From contig CAZZKM010000045.1 in assembly GCA_964655115.1 (NCBI GenBank), positions 1-5,805 of the forward strand: a stretch of 5,805 nucleotides of DNA. The letters are read 5' to 3'. The stretch is from ATZT02 sp964655115 (GTDB lineage Bacteria > Actinomycetota > Actinomycetes > S36-B12 > UBA5976). Shown here one piece after another: positions 1 through 5,805 of the stretch. How positions within the stretch are numbered: position 1 is the first letter of the stretch; the number at the start of each line of letters is the position of its first letter. The notes below the pieces were generated by a model. It was not told where the DNA came from. It made no database searches and saw nothing but the letters and a program-made list of their open reading frames with translations. Position numbers and translations under genes: made by a program.

Positions 1-212
1 GGTCTTGCAACTGGAGAACCTAATCTAAAGTCTGACAAATTAACTTTTGTTTTCTTATCTAAATCTGAATTTTTTACTTTTTCTAAAGCTCCATTTTCTA
101 ATTCTGTTCTATTCCAATCTGATATAACATCATCAACAAGAACAGCTTGAGTATCTGAAACGACAACTGCTGGTTTTTCTTTACCAAATTCACCAAGTCT
201 TGCAATTTTCAT
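1..212 (-). CDS. FAH-family hydrolase, N-terminal part (probable 2,4-diketo-3-deoxy-sugar-acid hydrolase), cut by window edge
   Basis: Reading leftward from an ATG at 212-210, the frame stays open for 70 codons and runs off the window. It begins MKIARLGEFGKEKPAVVV, has a DVISDW element at 28-33 and ends LGSPVARP. This is the N-terminal cap typical of fumarylacetoacetate-hydrolase family enzymes, where the VARP segment leads into the catalytic domain. The catalytic domain and its metal-binding acidic residues lie outside the window, so activity cannot be judged. The start is supported by a good ribosome binding site six bases upstream. Within this cluster the expected role is hydrolysis of a 2,4-diketo-3-deoxy-aldonate to pyruvate and lactate or glycolate, as known for family members in L-fucose, L-rhamnose and pentose pathways. 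Ureidoglycolate-lyase-like or acylpyruvase annotations are alternatives within the same family. It is the fourth gene of the leftward unit, 47 bases after the lactonase gene. Confidence 0.78.
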   Translation of the reverse strand, partial: MKIARLGEFGKEKPAVVVSDTQAVLVDDVISDWNRTELENGALEKVKNSDLDKKTKVNLSDFRLGSPVAR

Positions 213-218
213 GATTTG

Positions 219-226
219 CCTCTTTC
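219..226 (-). promoter_or_regulatory. Ribosome binding site of the FAH-family gene
   Basis: The minus strand reads GAAAGAGG, then six bases, then ATG. It is the clearest Shine-Dalgarno sequence among the leftward genes and fixes the start of the FAH-family gene. The other three leftward genes have no such site at normal distance. Confidence 0.7.
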
Positions 227-259
227 TTTTCTTTTACTTAGTTTGGTCGATGTTTAAAT

Positions 260-1114
260 TTATATCCCAAACGGGGTTGTCTTTTTTCCTTTAATTCCTG
301 GTTTACAAATAAAAGTTTGCCCAGCTTGTTTATTTATTTCAGGTTTTCCATCATGAGCACTTGTGACAATTAATTGATCAAGATCTTTTCCTGCAAAAGA
401 ACATGAAGTAGTGTTTTTGACTGGAAATTCTATTTTTTCACTTAGTTTGAATTTTTCATCGAATCGTCTAACTTCTGATCCATCCCAGAAGGCAATCCAT
501 AATCCATCTTCACTATCCACACACATTCCATCTGGAATGGTAGAGGAATCAAATTGAATAACAATTCTTTTATCACTTAAATTTTTGCCATCGTAATTAA
601 ATGCATAAACACAATGCTTCAATGAATCTATAAAGTAAAAAGTTTGACCATCCACACTCCAGTCAAGTCCATTAGCCAGAGTAATTTCATCCATTACTTT
701 CTTTATCTCTTGACCATCACTTGTGATTTTGTAAAGCGCACTTTGATCAGGAATTAAATCGTAGGTAAGAGTGCCTAAAAATATTTCGCCACTTGGAGAA
801 ACTTTGGCATCATTCCATCTGGTTTTGAATCTATCAGTTTCACGTTGAGGAAGCTTTGTAATTTTGCCATCTACATCTCGTAATACTGGGCCTGAATTTA
901 TTCCTAAAACTTCTCCTCCATTAATTCTTGGAAGTGCGAAACCAACATGTTCTTCTAATTTATATTCACTAGTTGCCAAGTTTTCTAAGTTTTTTGTTAA
1001 AACTTTGCCATTAATAATGTCAACCCAAGTAACAATTTCATTATTTAATCCATGTGAAGATGGGCCTTCACCTAGATGACATCTTCTGTCATCAAAAACT
1101 TCCACTTCAATCAT
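260..1114 (-). CDS. SMP-30/gluconolactonase/LRE-family sugar lactonase
   Basis: This 284-residue protein has the usual length for the six-bladed beta-propeller lactonases of the SMP-30 family. The metal-site signatures are present in order: LGEGP near 14-18 with Glu16, RWNDAKVSPSG at 99-109 with Asn101, LANGLDWS at 146-153 with Asn148, and PDGMCVD at 194-200 with Asp195. These correspond to the Glu, Asn, Asn and Asp residues that line the divalent-metal centre. There is no signal peptide, so it should act in the cytoplasm. Its expected job is to hydrolyse the aldonolactone made by a sugar dehydrogenase in the same operon. Its ATG directly follows the TAA of the upstream short-chain dehydrogenase (TAAATG), which suggests translational coupling; no Shine-Dalgarno sequence is seen. 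The lactone substrate cannot be read from the sequence, and a regulatory regucalcin-like role is unlikely in this context. Confidence 0.94.
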   Translation of the reverse strand: MIEVEVFDDRRCHLGEGPSSHGLNNEIVTWVDIINGKVLTKNLENLATSEYKLEEHVGFALPRINGGEVLGINSGPVLRDVDGKITKLPQRETDRFKTRWNDAKVSPSGEIFLGTLTYDLIPDQSALYKITSDGQEIKKVMDEITLANGLDWSVDGQTFYFIDSLKHCVYAFNYDGKNLSDKRIVIQFDSSTIPDGMCVDSEDGLWIAFWDGSEVRRFDEKFKLSEKIEFPVKNTTSCSFAGKDLDQLIVTSAHDGKPEINKQAGQTFICKPGIKGKKTTPFGI

Positions 1115-1861
1115 TTATTTAGGTGGAACTCTTAATCCACCAACTCCACCATCAACATTTAAAGCTGTTCCTGTAGTTGATGCTGACATTGGTGAAGCAA
1201 AATAACAAATCGCATGAGCAATTTCAGTTGCGGTAACAAGTCTTCCCATTGGTTGACGTGCAATTAATGCTGCTTGAGTTGCTTTTGGATCAAGACTGTT
1301 TTCTAATAAACGTCCAACCCAAGGAGTATCTGCAGTTGCAGGCACTACACAATTAACTCTTATTTTGTCGTGAATGTGATCTGCAGCCATGGCAAGAGTT
1401 AAGGAATGAACACCACCTTTTGATGCAGAATAAACAGCACGTTGAGGAAAACCATCTGTTGCCACAATTGAAGAGACATTAACAATTGCTGCATTACTGG
1501 AATTTTTTAAAAAAGGAATTGCAGCAGCACTCATTCGAGCAGTTCCCACAATGTTTACATCTAAAACCTTGTGCCACTCTTCATCTGTTGCTTGAGTGAC
1601 ATCTCCAGTGGCACCAATTCCTGCATTATTTATCAAAATATCTAAACCATTTTTTGCAACATCTGTGACATGTTTTACTACTTCACTTCTATTGGTGATG
1701 TCACAAATTACGTATCGAATTCCTGTAATTGGTTCTTTTGGTTGATTTCTATCAAACACACAAACATTTGCACCACGACTTTTTAACATCAAGGCTGTTG
1801 CTTCACCAATTCCTGAAGCACCACCTGTAACTATTGCTTTTAAACCTTCAAAGTCATTCAT
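1115..1861 (-). CDS. Short-chain dehydrogenase/reductase (SDR), probable sugar or 2-keto-3-deoxy-sugar-acid dehydrogenase
   Basis: This is a complete 248-residue classical SDR. It has the cofactor motif TGGASGIG at 12-19, Asp37 at the end of the second beta strand (favouring NAD over NADP), NNAG at 78-81, Asn103, catalytic Ser131, and YSASK with Tyr144 and Lys148. The C-terminal substrate loop reads DTPWVGRLL near 178-186, followed by ARQPMGRLVT and a terminal VDGGVGGLRVPPK. That tail resembles SDRs annotated as 2-keto-3-deoxy-L-fuconate dehydrogenases and sugar dehydrogenases (from memory). The usual Pro-Gly after the IRVN strand is Pro-Ala here (174-175). The protein could oxidise the 2-keto-3-deoxy acid at C4 or be the first sugar dehydrogenase; the neighbouring zinc dehydrogenase would take the other step. 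The gene starts 10 bases after the zinc dehydrogenase stop and abuts the lactonase start. Confidence 0.94.
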   Translation of the reverse strand: MNDFEGLKAIVTGGASGIGEATALMLKSRGANVCVFDRNQPKEPITGIRYVICDITNRSEVVKHVTDVAKNGLDILINNAGIGATGDVTQATDEEWHKVLDVNIVGTARMSAAAIPFLKNSSNAAIVNVSSIVATDGFPQRAVYSASKGGVHSLTLAMAADHIHDKIRVNCVVPATADTPWVGRLLENSLDPKATQAALIARQPMGRLVTATEIAHAICYFASPMSASTTGTALNVDGGVGGLRVPPK

Positions 1862-1871
1862 AAACTAAAAC

Positions 1872-2888
1872 TTAGTCTTTCCTTGGATCAATGTGAATCT
1901 TTGGCCCAATTCCTGCACCAGTTGGTCTTTTTCCTGCTAAAACATTTGAAGTTTCACTTAAACCCACAGTTGCTGCAACTATTAGTGAAGGATCAATTTT
2001 TCCTGAAGCATAAGTATGAATTGTTCCTTCTAAACCAGGAGATGCTGAAAGTATTCCAACAGCTGTGACATCTTTTAAAACTAAATCTCTTGAATCAATA
2101 AGACTTGGCACTCCTGAAATTCCTATGTAAACAACTCTGCCACCAGGTTCAACATATTTAACAGCTTTATTTGGCACATCTTTATCAAAGGTGCAATCGA
2201 TTACTGCATCAAAACCCTCATCAATTTCTTCAAAATCATTACTAGTAGAACTTGCACCCATTTGTTTTGCTAAAGAAAGAGTTTGTGGATTTCTGCCAAT
2301 TACATGAACATAAGCACCCATAAATGAAGCAAACTGTGCAGTTAATAAACCTATAGTTCCAGAACCCCATACTAAAACTTTTTTTCCTGGACCACTTAAA
2401 GCAGCTTCTGCTGCTCTTAAAGAATTTCCTCCTGGTTCAATTAATGCTCCAACCGTGTCATTTATTGAATCAGGTAAAAAATGTATTGCACTAAATGGAA
2501 CTAAAAGTTTTTCAGCTAACGCTCCTGCCCAACCATTTCTAATGCCAATTTCAAATCTATTTTCACAAACATGTTGTCTGGAATTTTTGCAACGATAACA
2601 ATTTCCACAACCTAACATCGTGTCTCCTGTGACACGTTTTCCTAAATGTTTTTTATCAACTCCATCGCCCACTTCACTAATTACTCCACACCATTCATGG
2701 CCAAGTCTTAAAGGATATTTTTCATGCCCTGAATGTAAATAAGCCATTTCGCCAGTAAAGAATTCAACGTCGGTACCGCAGACTCCAACTCGAGTTACAT
2801 CAACCACGACTTGACCAGGGCCAGCCTTTGGTTCTAGAACATCTTCTACTCCTGAGGTGAGAGGAGCGCTAACCACGAAAGCTTTCAT
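1872..2888 (-). CDS. Zinc-dependent medium-chain alcohol/sugar dehydrogenase (MDR)
   Basis: This complete 338-residue protein is of normal length for the sorbitol/threonine dehydrogenase-like branch of the medium-chain family. Catalytic-zinc ligands are visible as Cys37 (GVCGTD), His64-Glu65 (GHEWCG) and Glu151 (IEPGG). The structural-zinc lobe has four cysteines at 94, 97, 100 and 108. The Rossmann motif is WGSGTIG at 174-180, and the second strand ends IGRN (197-200). An arginine with no acidic residue there suggests NADP may be accepted. As first gene of the leftward unit beside a lactonase, its likely role is oxidation of an aldose at C1; C4 oxidation of the 2-keto-3-deoxy acid, or a lactaldehyde or polyol reaction, remain possible. 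The ATG at 2888-2886 gives a standard N-terminus (MKAFVV) and has no Shine-Dalgarno sequence. A candidate -10 box only nine bases upstream hints at a nearly leaderless mRNA. Confidence 0.94.
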   Translation of the reverse strand: MKAFVVSAPLTSGVEDVLEPKAGPGQVVVDVTRVGVCGTDVEFFTGEMAYLHSGHEKYPLRLGHEWCGVISEVGDGVDKKHLGKRVTGDTMLGCGNCYRCKNSRQHVCENRFEIGIRNGWAGALAEKLLVPFSAIHFLPDSINDTVGALIEPGGNSLRAAEAALSGPGKKVLVWGSGTIGLLTAQFASFMGAYVHVIGRNPQTLSLAKQMGASSTSNDFEEIDEGFDAVIDCTFDKDVPNKAVKYVEPGGRVVYIGISGVPSLIDSRDLVLKDVTAVGILSASPGLEGTIHTYASGKIDPSLIVAATVGLSETSNVLAGKRPTGAGIGPKIHIDPRKD

Positions 2889-2945
2889 AAAGCAAACAAT
2901 ATAGATTGAACATTAATAAAGCCAAATACCTTGATAGAAAGGTAA
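2889..2945. promoter_or_regulatory. Divergent intergenic promoter region
   Basis: These 57 bases separate the two divergent units and must hold at least the leftward promoter. On the minus strand, TATATT (2903-2898) is a good -10 box and TTGGCT (2925-2920) a fair -35 box with a 16-base spacer. Transcription would then begin about two to three bases before the zinc-dehydrogenase ATG. The rightward promoter is less clear. Options are TTGAAC (2906-2911) with TACCTT (2927-2932), spacer only 15, or a TATAGA box at 2900-2905 overlapping the leftward -10. ATTAAT (2912-2917) is a short palindrome in the middle, but no extended operator is evident. Shared control of both units by one regulator is inference from the geometry. 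Confidence 0.5.
2937..2942 (+). promoter_or_regulatory. Ribosome binding site of the dehydratase gene
   Basis: GAAAGG lies three bases before ATG 2946 and twelve before the in-frame ATG 2955. Neither distance is ideal, so it supports the gene but does not decide between the two starts. Confidence 0.45.
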
Positions 2946-4517
2946 ATGCTTCCCATGAGAAGTGATGCCTGGTACAAAGGCAAAGATCGAGATTCATACA
3001 TTCATCGTGCCTGGATGCGCAGAGGTTTACCTGCAAATGCATTTGATGGCAGACCTCACATTGCAATTGCAAATACAGCTTCTGATTTAGCACCATGTAA
3101 TTCACATTTAAATGAAGTTAGTGAATTTGTAAAAAATGGAATTTGGGAAGCAGGTGGAGTTCCCTTAAATCTTCCAACTGTTTCTTTAGGTGAAACGCAA
3201 GTAAGACCAACTGCAATGTTATGGCGAAATATGTCTGCCATGGCAACTGAAGAATTATTAAGAGCAAATCCAATTGATGGTGTTGTTCTTCTTGGTGGTT
3301 GCGACAAAACAATTCCTGCACTTTTAATGGCAGCAGCATCTGTTGATCTACCTGCAATTGTGGTTCCAGGTGGACCAATGCTTACTGGAACTTATAAAGG
3401 AAAACCTTTAGGTTGTGGCACTGATGTTTGGAAATTTAGTGAAGAACTTCGTGCTGGAAAAATGAGTGAAGAAGATTTTCTAAAATCTGAATCTTCCATG
3501 ATTAGAAGTCGTGGACATTGCAACACCATGGGAACTGCTTCAACTATGGGTTGTGTTGCTGAAAGTTTGGGAATGACAATTCCTGGAATTGCTGGAACAC
3601 CGGCTCCTGATTCAAGACTTTTACAAACTGCCCAAGAAACAGGCAGATTAATTGTAGAGATGGTTAAAGAAGATAGAAAACCAAGTGATGTGATGACCAA
3701 AGGTTCATTTTTAAATGCAATTGTGGCACTTGCTGGAATTGGTGGTTCTACAAATGCAGTGGTTCATTTATTAGCAATTGCAGGACGTCTTGGCATTGAT
3801 TTAACTTTAGATGATTTTGATAAAAAAGGTTCAAAAGTTCCCCTGTTAGCAAATCTTCAACCAGCAGGACAATTNNNNNNNNNNNNNNNNNNNNNNNNNN
3901 NNNNNNNNNNNNNNNNNNNNNNNNNNNNNNNNNNNNNNNNNNNNNNNNNNNNNNNNNNNNNNNNNNNNNNNNNNAGTAAAGAATTACTAAAACATAAAGG
4001 TAAAGCTTTAGTTTTTGATTCCATTGAGGATTTTCATAAAAGAATTGATGATCCAAATCTAGATGTCGATAAAGATAGTGTTTTAGTTTTAAGAGGCTGT
4101 GGGCCTAAGGGTTATCCAGGTATGCCAGAAGTTGCCAATATGCCAATGCCACAAAAACTTCTTAATCAAGGAATTAGAGATATGGTGCGAATTTGTGATG
4201 GACGAATGAGTGGCACTGCTTATGGCACAGTTATTTTGCATGTTGCCCCAGAAGCAGCAGCTCTTGGTCCTTTGGCTTACCTCAAAACTGGTGATGTTAT
4301 TTCTCTAGATGTTGAAAATAGAACTTTAAATGTAGAAATAAGTGATGAAGAATTAAAGAGTAGAAAACCAAGTCAAGCAATGCTTGATTCGCTAGCAAAA
4401 CCAAATCGTGGCTGGCAAAAACTTTATGTAGATCATGTTTTACAAGCAGATACTGGTTGTGATTTAGATTTCCTTGTGGGATCAAGTGGTTCCCAGGTGT
4501 CTCGTGAATCTCACTAA
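2946..4517 (+). CDS. IlvD/Edd-family sugar-acid (aldonate) dehydratase, interrupted by an assembly gap
   Basis: This iron-sulphur enzyme dehydrates an aldonate to the 2-keto-3-deoxy acid. The three cluster cysteines are Cys51 (APCNSH), Cys119 (GGCDKTIP) and Cys192 (GHCNTMGTAS). Their spacings of 68 and 73 residues match those I recall for L-arabinonate and D-xylonate dehydratases with [2Fe-2S] clusters. Glu83, Asp120 and Lys121 fit the magnesium site, Lys121 being the carbamylated lysine in the family. RMSGTAYGT with catalytic Ser422 (numbered across the gap) and the tail LDFLVGSSG are also present. This profile favours a sugar-acid dehydratase over dihydroxyacid or phosphogluconate dehydratase, but the sugar is undetermined. 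The frame passes 100 Ns as 523 residues, some 50 short of the family's usual 570-580, so the gap probably hides more than 100 bases. The start may instead be ATG 2955 (MRSDAWYKG), where homologues commonly begin. The next gene overlaps its end by 14 bases. Confidence 0.95.
   Translation: MLPMRSDAWYKGKDRDSYIHRAWMRRGLPANAFDGRPHIAIANTASDLAPCNSHLNEVSEFVKNGIWEAGGVPLNLPTVSLGETQVRPTAMLWRNMSAMATEELLRANPIDGVVLLGGCDKTIPALLMAAASVDLPAIVVPGGPMLTGTYKGKPLGCGTDVWKFSEELRAGKMSEEDFLKSESSMIRSRGHCNTMGTASTMGCVAESLGMTIPGIAGTPAPDSRLLQTAQETGRLIVEMVKEDRKPSDVMTKGSFLNAIVALAGIGGSTNAVVHLLAIAGRLGIDLTLDDFDKKGSKVPLLANLQPAGQXXXXXXXXXXXXXXXXXXXXXXXXXXXXXXXXXXSKELLKHKGKALVFDSIEDFHKRIDDPNLDVDKDSVLVLRGCGPKGYPGMPEVANMPMPQKLLNQGIRDMVRICDGRMSGTAYGTVILHVAPEAAALGPLAYLKTGDVISLDVENRTLNVEISDEELKSRKPSQAMLDSLAKPNRGWQKLYVDHVLQADTGCDLDFLVGSSGSQVSRESH
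3875..3974. other. Assembly gap of exactly 100 N inside the dehydratase gene
   Basis: A run of exactly 100 N is the conventional placeholder for a scaffold gap of unknown size. The dehydratase reading frame is the same on both sides, but this need not be meaningful if the length is nominal. Residues flanking the gap are LANLQPAGQ on the left and SKELLKHKGKA on the right. In family members these are separated by a longer stretch that holds the conserved TGKT..EN and GNLAPDG-type motifs. Confidence 0.97.
4495..4499 (+). promoter_or_regulatory. Ribosome binding site deciding the GTG start of the FAD dehydrogenase
   Basis: AGGTG lies within the end of the dehydratase gene, four bases before GTG 4504. 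It favours this start over the in-frame GTG at 4486 or TTG at 4474, which have no comparable site. No in-frame ATG exists until well inside the FAD domain. Confidence 0.5.
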
Positions 4518-5805
4518 ACAAAATCTTGATTCTTTAGTCAAAGACTTAAAACAAAAAAATATTGATTTTGTTTCTAATAATTTATTTGATCGCCTAACCT
4601 ATGCAAATGATGCTTCCCATTATCTTTTAACTCCATCTTTGGTTACTAAACCAAAAAGAGCTGAAGATATTTCAAATATATTCAAAATTATCAATAATCA
4701 AGAATTAGGGATAACTTTTCGATCCGGTGGAACTTCATTAAGTGGTCAATCTGTGACAGATGGATTATTAGTTGACACACGAAGAAATTTTAAAAATATT
4801 GAAATTTTAGATAATGGCAACAAAGTAAGAGTTGAACCTGGTTTAACAGTAAATAGAGTAAATGCCAGTTTAAGAAAATATGGCAAAAAATTAGGCCCAG
4901 ATCCAGCAAGTGAAATTGCTTGCACCATTGGTGGAGTTATTGCTAATAACTCAAGTGGCATGAGTTGTGGCACAAGCTTTAATACCTATAAGACTCTTTC
5001 TTCTTTAAAGTTTGTCCTATCAACAGGTACTTTGATTGATTCAAAAGAACAAGACGCAGATATTCAATTAAGAGTAAAAGAACCAGCTATTTATGAAGGA
5101 TTAATCAAGTTAAGAAAAAGAATCATCGAAAAACCAGATTTAGTTGAAAAAATCAACAAAGCCTATTCGATTAAAAACACCATGGGTTATGGGCTTAACT
5201 CTTTTGTTGATTTTGAAAAACCAATAGATATTTTGACTCACCTTTTAGTAGGAAGTGAAGGAACTCTAGGTTTTATTGCTGAAGCAACATTTAACACCAT
5301 TGATTTACTGAGTGAAAATGCTACAACTTTACTAATCTTTGATGATTTAAAACAAGCAACAAAATCTCTTCCGCTGTTAAAAGAAAGTAATGCCAACGTA
5401 ATTGAACTATTAGATATTTCCTCTTTAAAAGTAGCCCAAAGAGAACATATGGCAGATTTAGTTCTAAAAGATCTCAATTTTTCAAATAATGCTGCCCTCT
5501 TAGTTGAATACCAAGCAAAAACTAAACCTGAATTAGAAGAATTAACAAATTTTGCGTTAAAAACTTTTCAAGAAATAGGCCAACAAAATGCCAGATTTCA
5601 CAAAGATCCAGAAATTAGAAACCAACTTTGGCATGCCAGAAAAGGTTTATATGCCGCAGTTGCTGGAAATAGAGCCAAAGGTACAACAGCACTTTTGGAA
5701 GATATTTCTGTTCCAATGCAAAATTTGCATGAAACCTCAATTAATTTAAGTCAATTACTTACCAAACATAAATATTTAGATTCAGTTATCTTTGGCCATG
5801 CCAAA
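4504..5805 (+). CDS. FAD-binding 2-hydroxyacid dehydrogenase (GlcD/D-lactate dehydrogenase/YdiJ type), N-terminal 434 residues, cut by window edge
   Basis: The frame is open from a stop at 4465-4467 to the end of the window. Motifs of the vanillyl-alcohol-oxidase-type FAD domain appear in order: TFRSGGTSLSGQS at 71-83, PDPASE at 132-137, TIGGVIANNSSGMSCG at 141-156 and GSEGTLGFIAE at 250-260. Next come HARKGLY and LLEDISVP of the FAD-oxidase C-terminal domain, and the window ends at FGHAK. The insert SIKNTMGYGLNSFVDF near 222-237 resembles the long YdiJ-like proteins that carry an iron-sulphur domain after the FAD module, so the full protein may be about 900-950 residues. The expected role is oxidation of D-lactate, glycolate or another 2-hydroxy acid, passing electrons towards the respiratory chain. 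The GTG start overlaps the dehydratase gene by 14 bases, implying co-translation in one operon and a link to the pathway's 2-hydroxy acid product. The iron-sulphur part is inferred, not seen. Confidence 0.92.
   Translation, partial: MNLTKQNLDSLVKDLKQKNIDFVSNNLFDRLTYANDASHYLLTPSLVTKPKRAEDISNIFKIINNQELGITFRSGGTSLSGQSVTDGLLVDTRRNFKNIEILDNGNKVRVEPGLTVNRVNASLRKYGKKLGPDPASEIACTIGGVIANNSSGMSCGTSFNTYKTLSSLKFVLSTGTLIDSKEQDADIQLRVKEPAIYEGLIKLRKRIIEKPDLVEKINKAYSIKNTMGYGLNSFVDFEKPIDILTHLLVGSEGTLGFIAEATFNTIDLLSENATTLLIFDDLKQATKSLPLLKESNANVIELLDISSLKVAQREHMADLVLKDLNFSNNAALLVEYQAKTKPELEELTNFALKTFQEIGQQNARFHKDPEIRNQLWHARKGLYAAVAGNRAKGTTALLEDISVPMQNLHETSINLSQLLTKHKYLDSVIFGHAK

Noticed and set aside
213..259. 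Possible terminator or internal promoter between the lactonase and the FAH-family gene
   Set aside because: The 47 bases show no stem-loop and no convincing -35/-10 pair; apart from the ribosome binding site I see nothing in them.
864..2068. Plus-strand frames at 864-1079 and 1883-2068 opposite the lactonase and the zinc dehydrogenase
   Set aside because: Low-complexity shadow translations opposite complete genes with intact active-site motifs.
2881..2893. Inverted repeat GCTTT-CAT-AAAGC centred exactly on the zinc dehydrogenase start codon
   Set aside because: Only five base pairs with a three-base loop, mostly explained by the MKA codons; too weak to claim a regulatory hairpin.
2906..2925. 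TTG-N14-CAA and the ATTAAT palindrome in the divergent region as a possible operator
   Set aside because: The inner bases are not symmetric about the TTG/CAA ends, and ATTAAT is expected by chance in DNA this AT-rich.
2869..3105. A 78-codon minus-strand frame spanning the divergent promoter and the starts of two genes
   Set aside because: It overlaps the well-supported zinc dehydrogenase and dehydratase genes, is rich in Leu, Cys and His as expected from an antisense reading, and has no recognisable motif.
3056..4056. Several minus-strand open frames inside the dehydratase gene (3056-3307, 3118-3378, 3392-3700, 3748-4056)
   Set aside because: All lie antisense to a strongly conserved enzyme, have no domain signature, and the last one reads through the N gap.
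4297..5477. Minus-strand open frames at 4297-4521, 4746-4973 and 5238-5477
   Set aside because: They are antisense to the dehydratase end and to the FAD domain, whose motifs are unmistakable on the plus strand.

Overview
The window is an AT-rich (roughly one-third G+C by eye), gene-dense stretch with six protein-coding genes, almost no spacer DNA, TAA at every visible stop and one 100-base run of N. It looks like a scaffold from a metagenome or single-cell assembly of a streamlined, low-GC planktonic bacterium. A low-GC actinobacterium is my best guess, from the flavour of the short-chain dehydrogenase and the dehydratase and from the mix of Shine-Dalgarno and non-Shine-Dalgarno starts. That placement is low confidence and needs a homology search.

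Layout: two divergent transcription units share a 57-base intergenic region at about 2889-2945. Leftward (minus strand), in order of transcription, are a zinc-dependent medium-chain dehydrogenase (2888 to 1872), a short-chain dehydrogenase (1861 to 1115), an SMP-30/gluconolactonase-family lactonase (1114 to 260) and the first 70 codons of a fumarylacetoacetate-hydrolase (FAH) family enzyme (212 to 1, cut by the window edge). Rightward are an IlvD/Edd-family sugar-acid dehydratase (2946 to 4517, interrupted by the N gap) and the first 434 codons of an FAD-dependent 2-hydroxyacid dehydrogenase of the GlcD/D-lactate dehydrogenase/YdiJ kind (4504 to 5805, cut by the window edge).

Together the genes make a nearly complete non-phosphorylative sugar oxidation pathway. 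A dehydrogenase turns an aldose into its lactone, the SMP-30 protein opens it to the aldonate, and the IlvD/Edd enzyme dehydrates that to a 2-keto-3-deoxy acid. The second dehydrogenase oxidises C4 to a 2,4-diketo acid, and the FAH-family hydrolase splits this into pyruvate plus a 2-hydroxy acid (lactate from a 6-deoxyhexose, glycolate from a pentose). The FAD enzyme then oxidises the 2-hydroxy acid. The sugar cannot be fixed from sequence alone: L-fucose or L-rhamnose and L-arabinose or D-xylose all remain possible. No transporter, regulator, RNA gene, mobile element or CRISPR array is visible.
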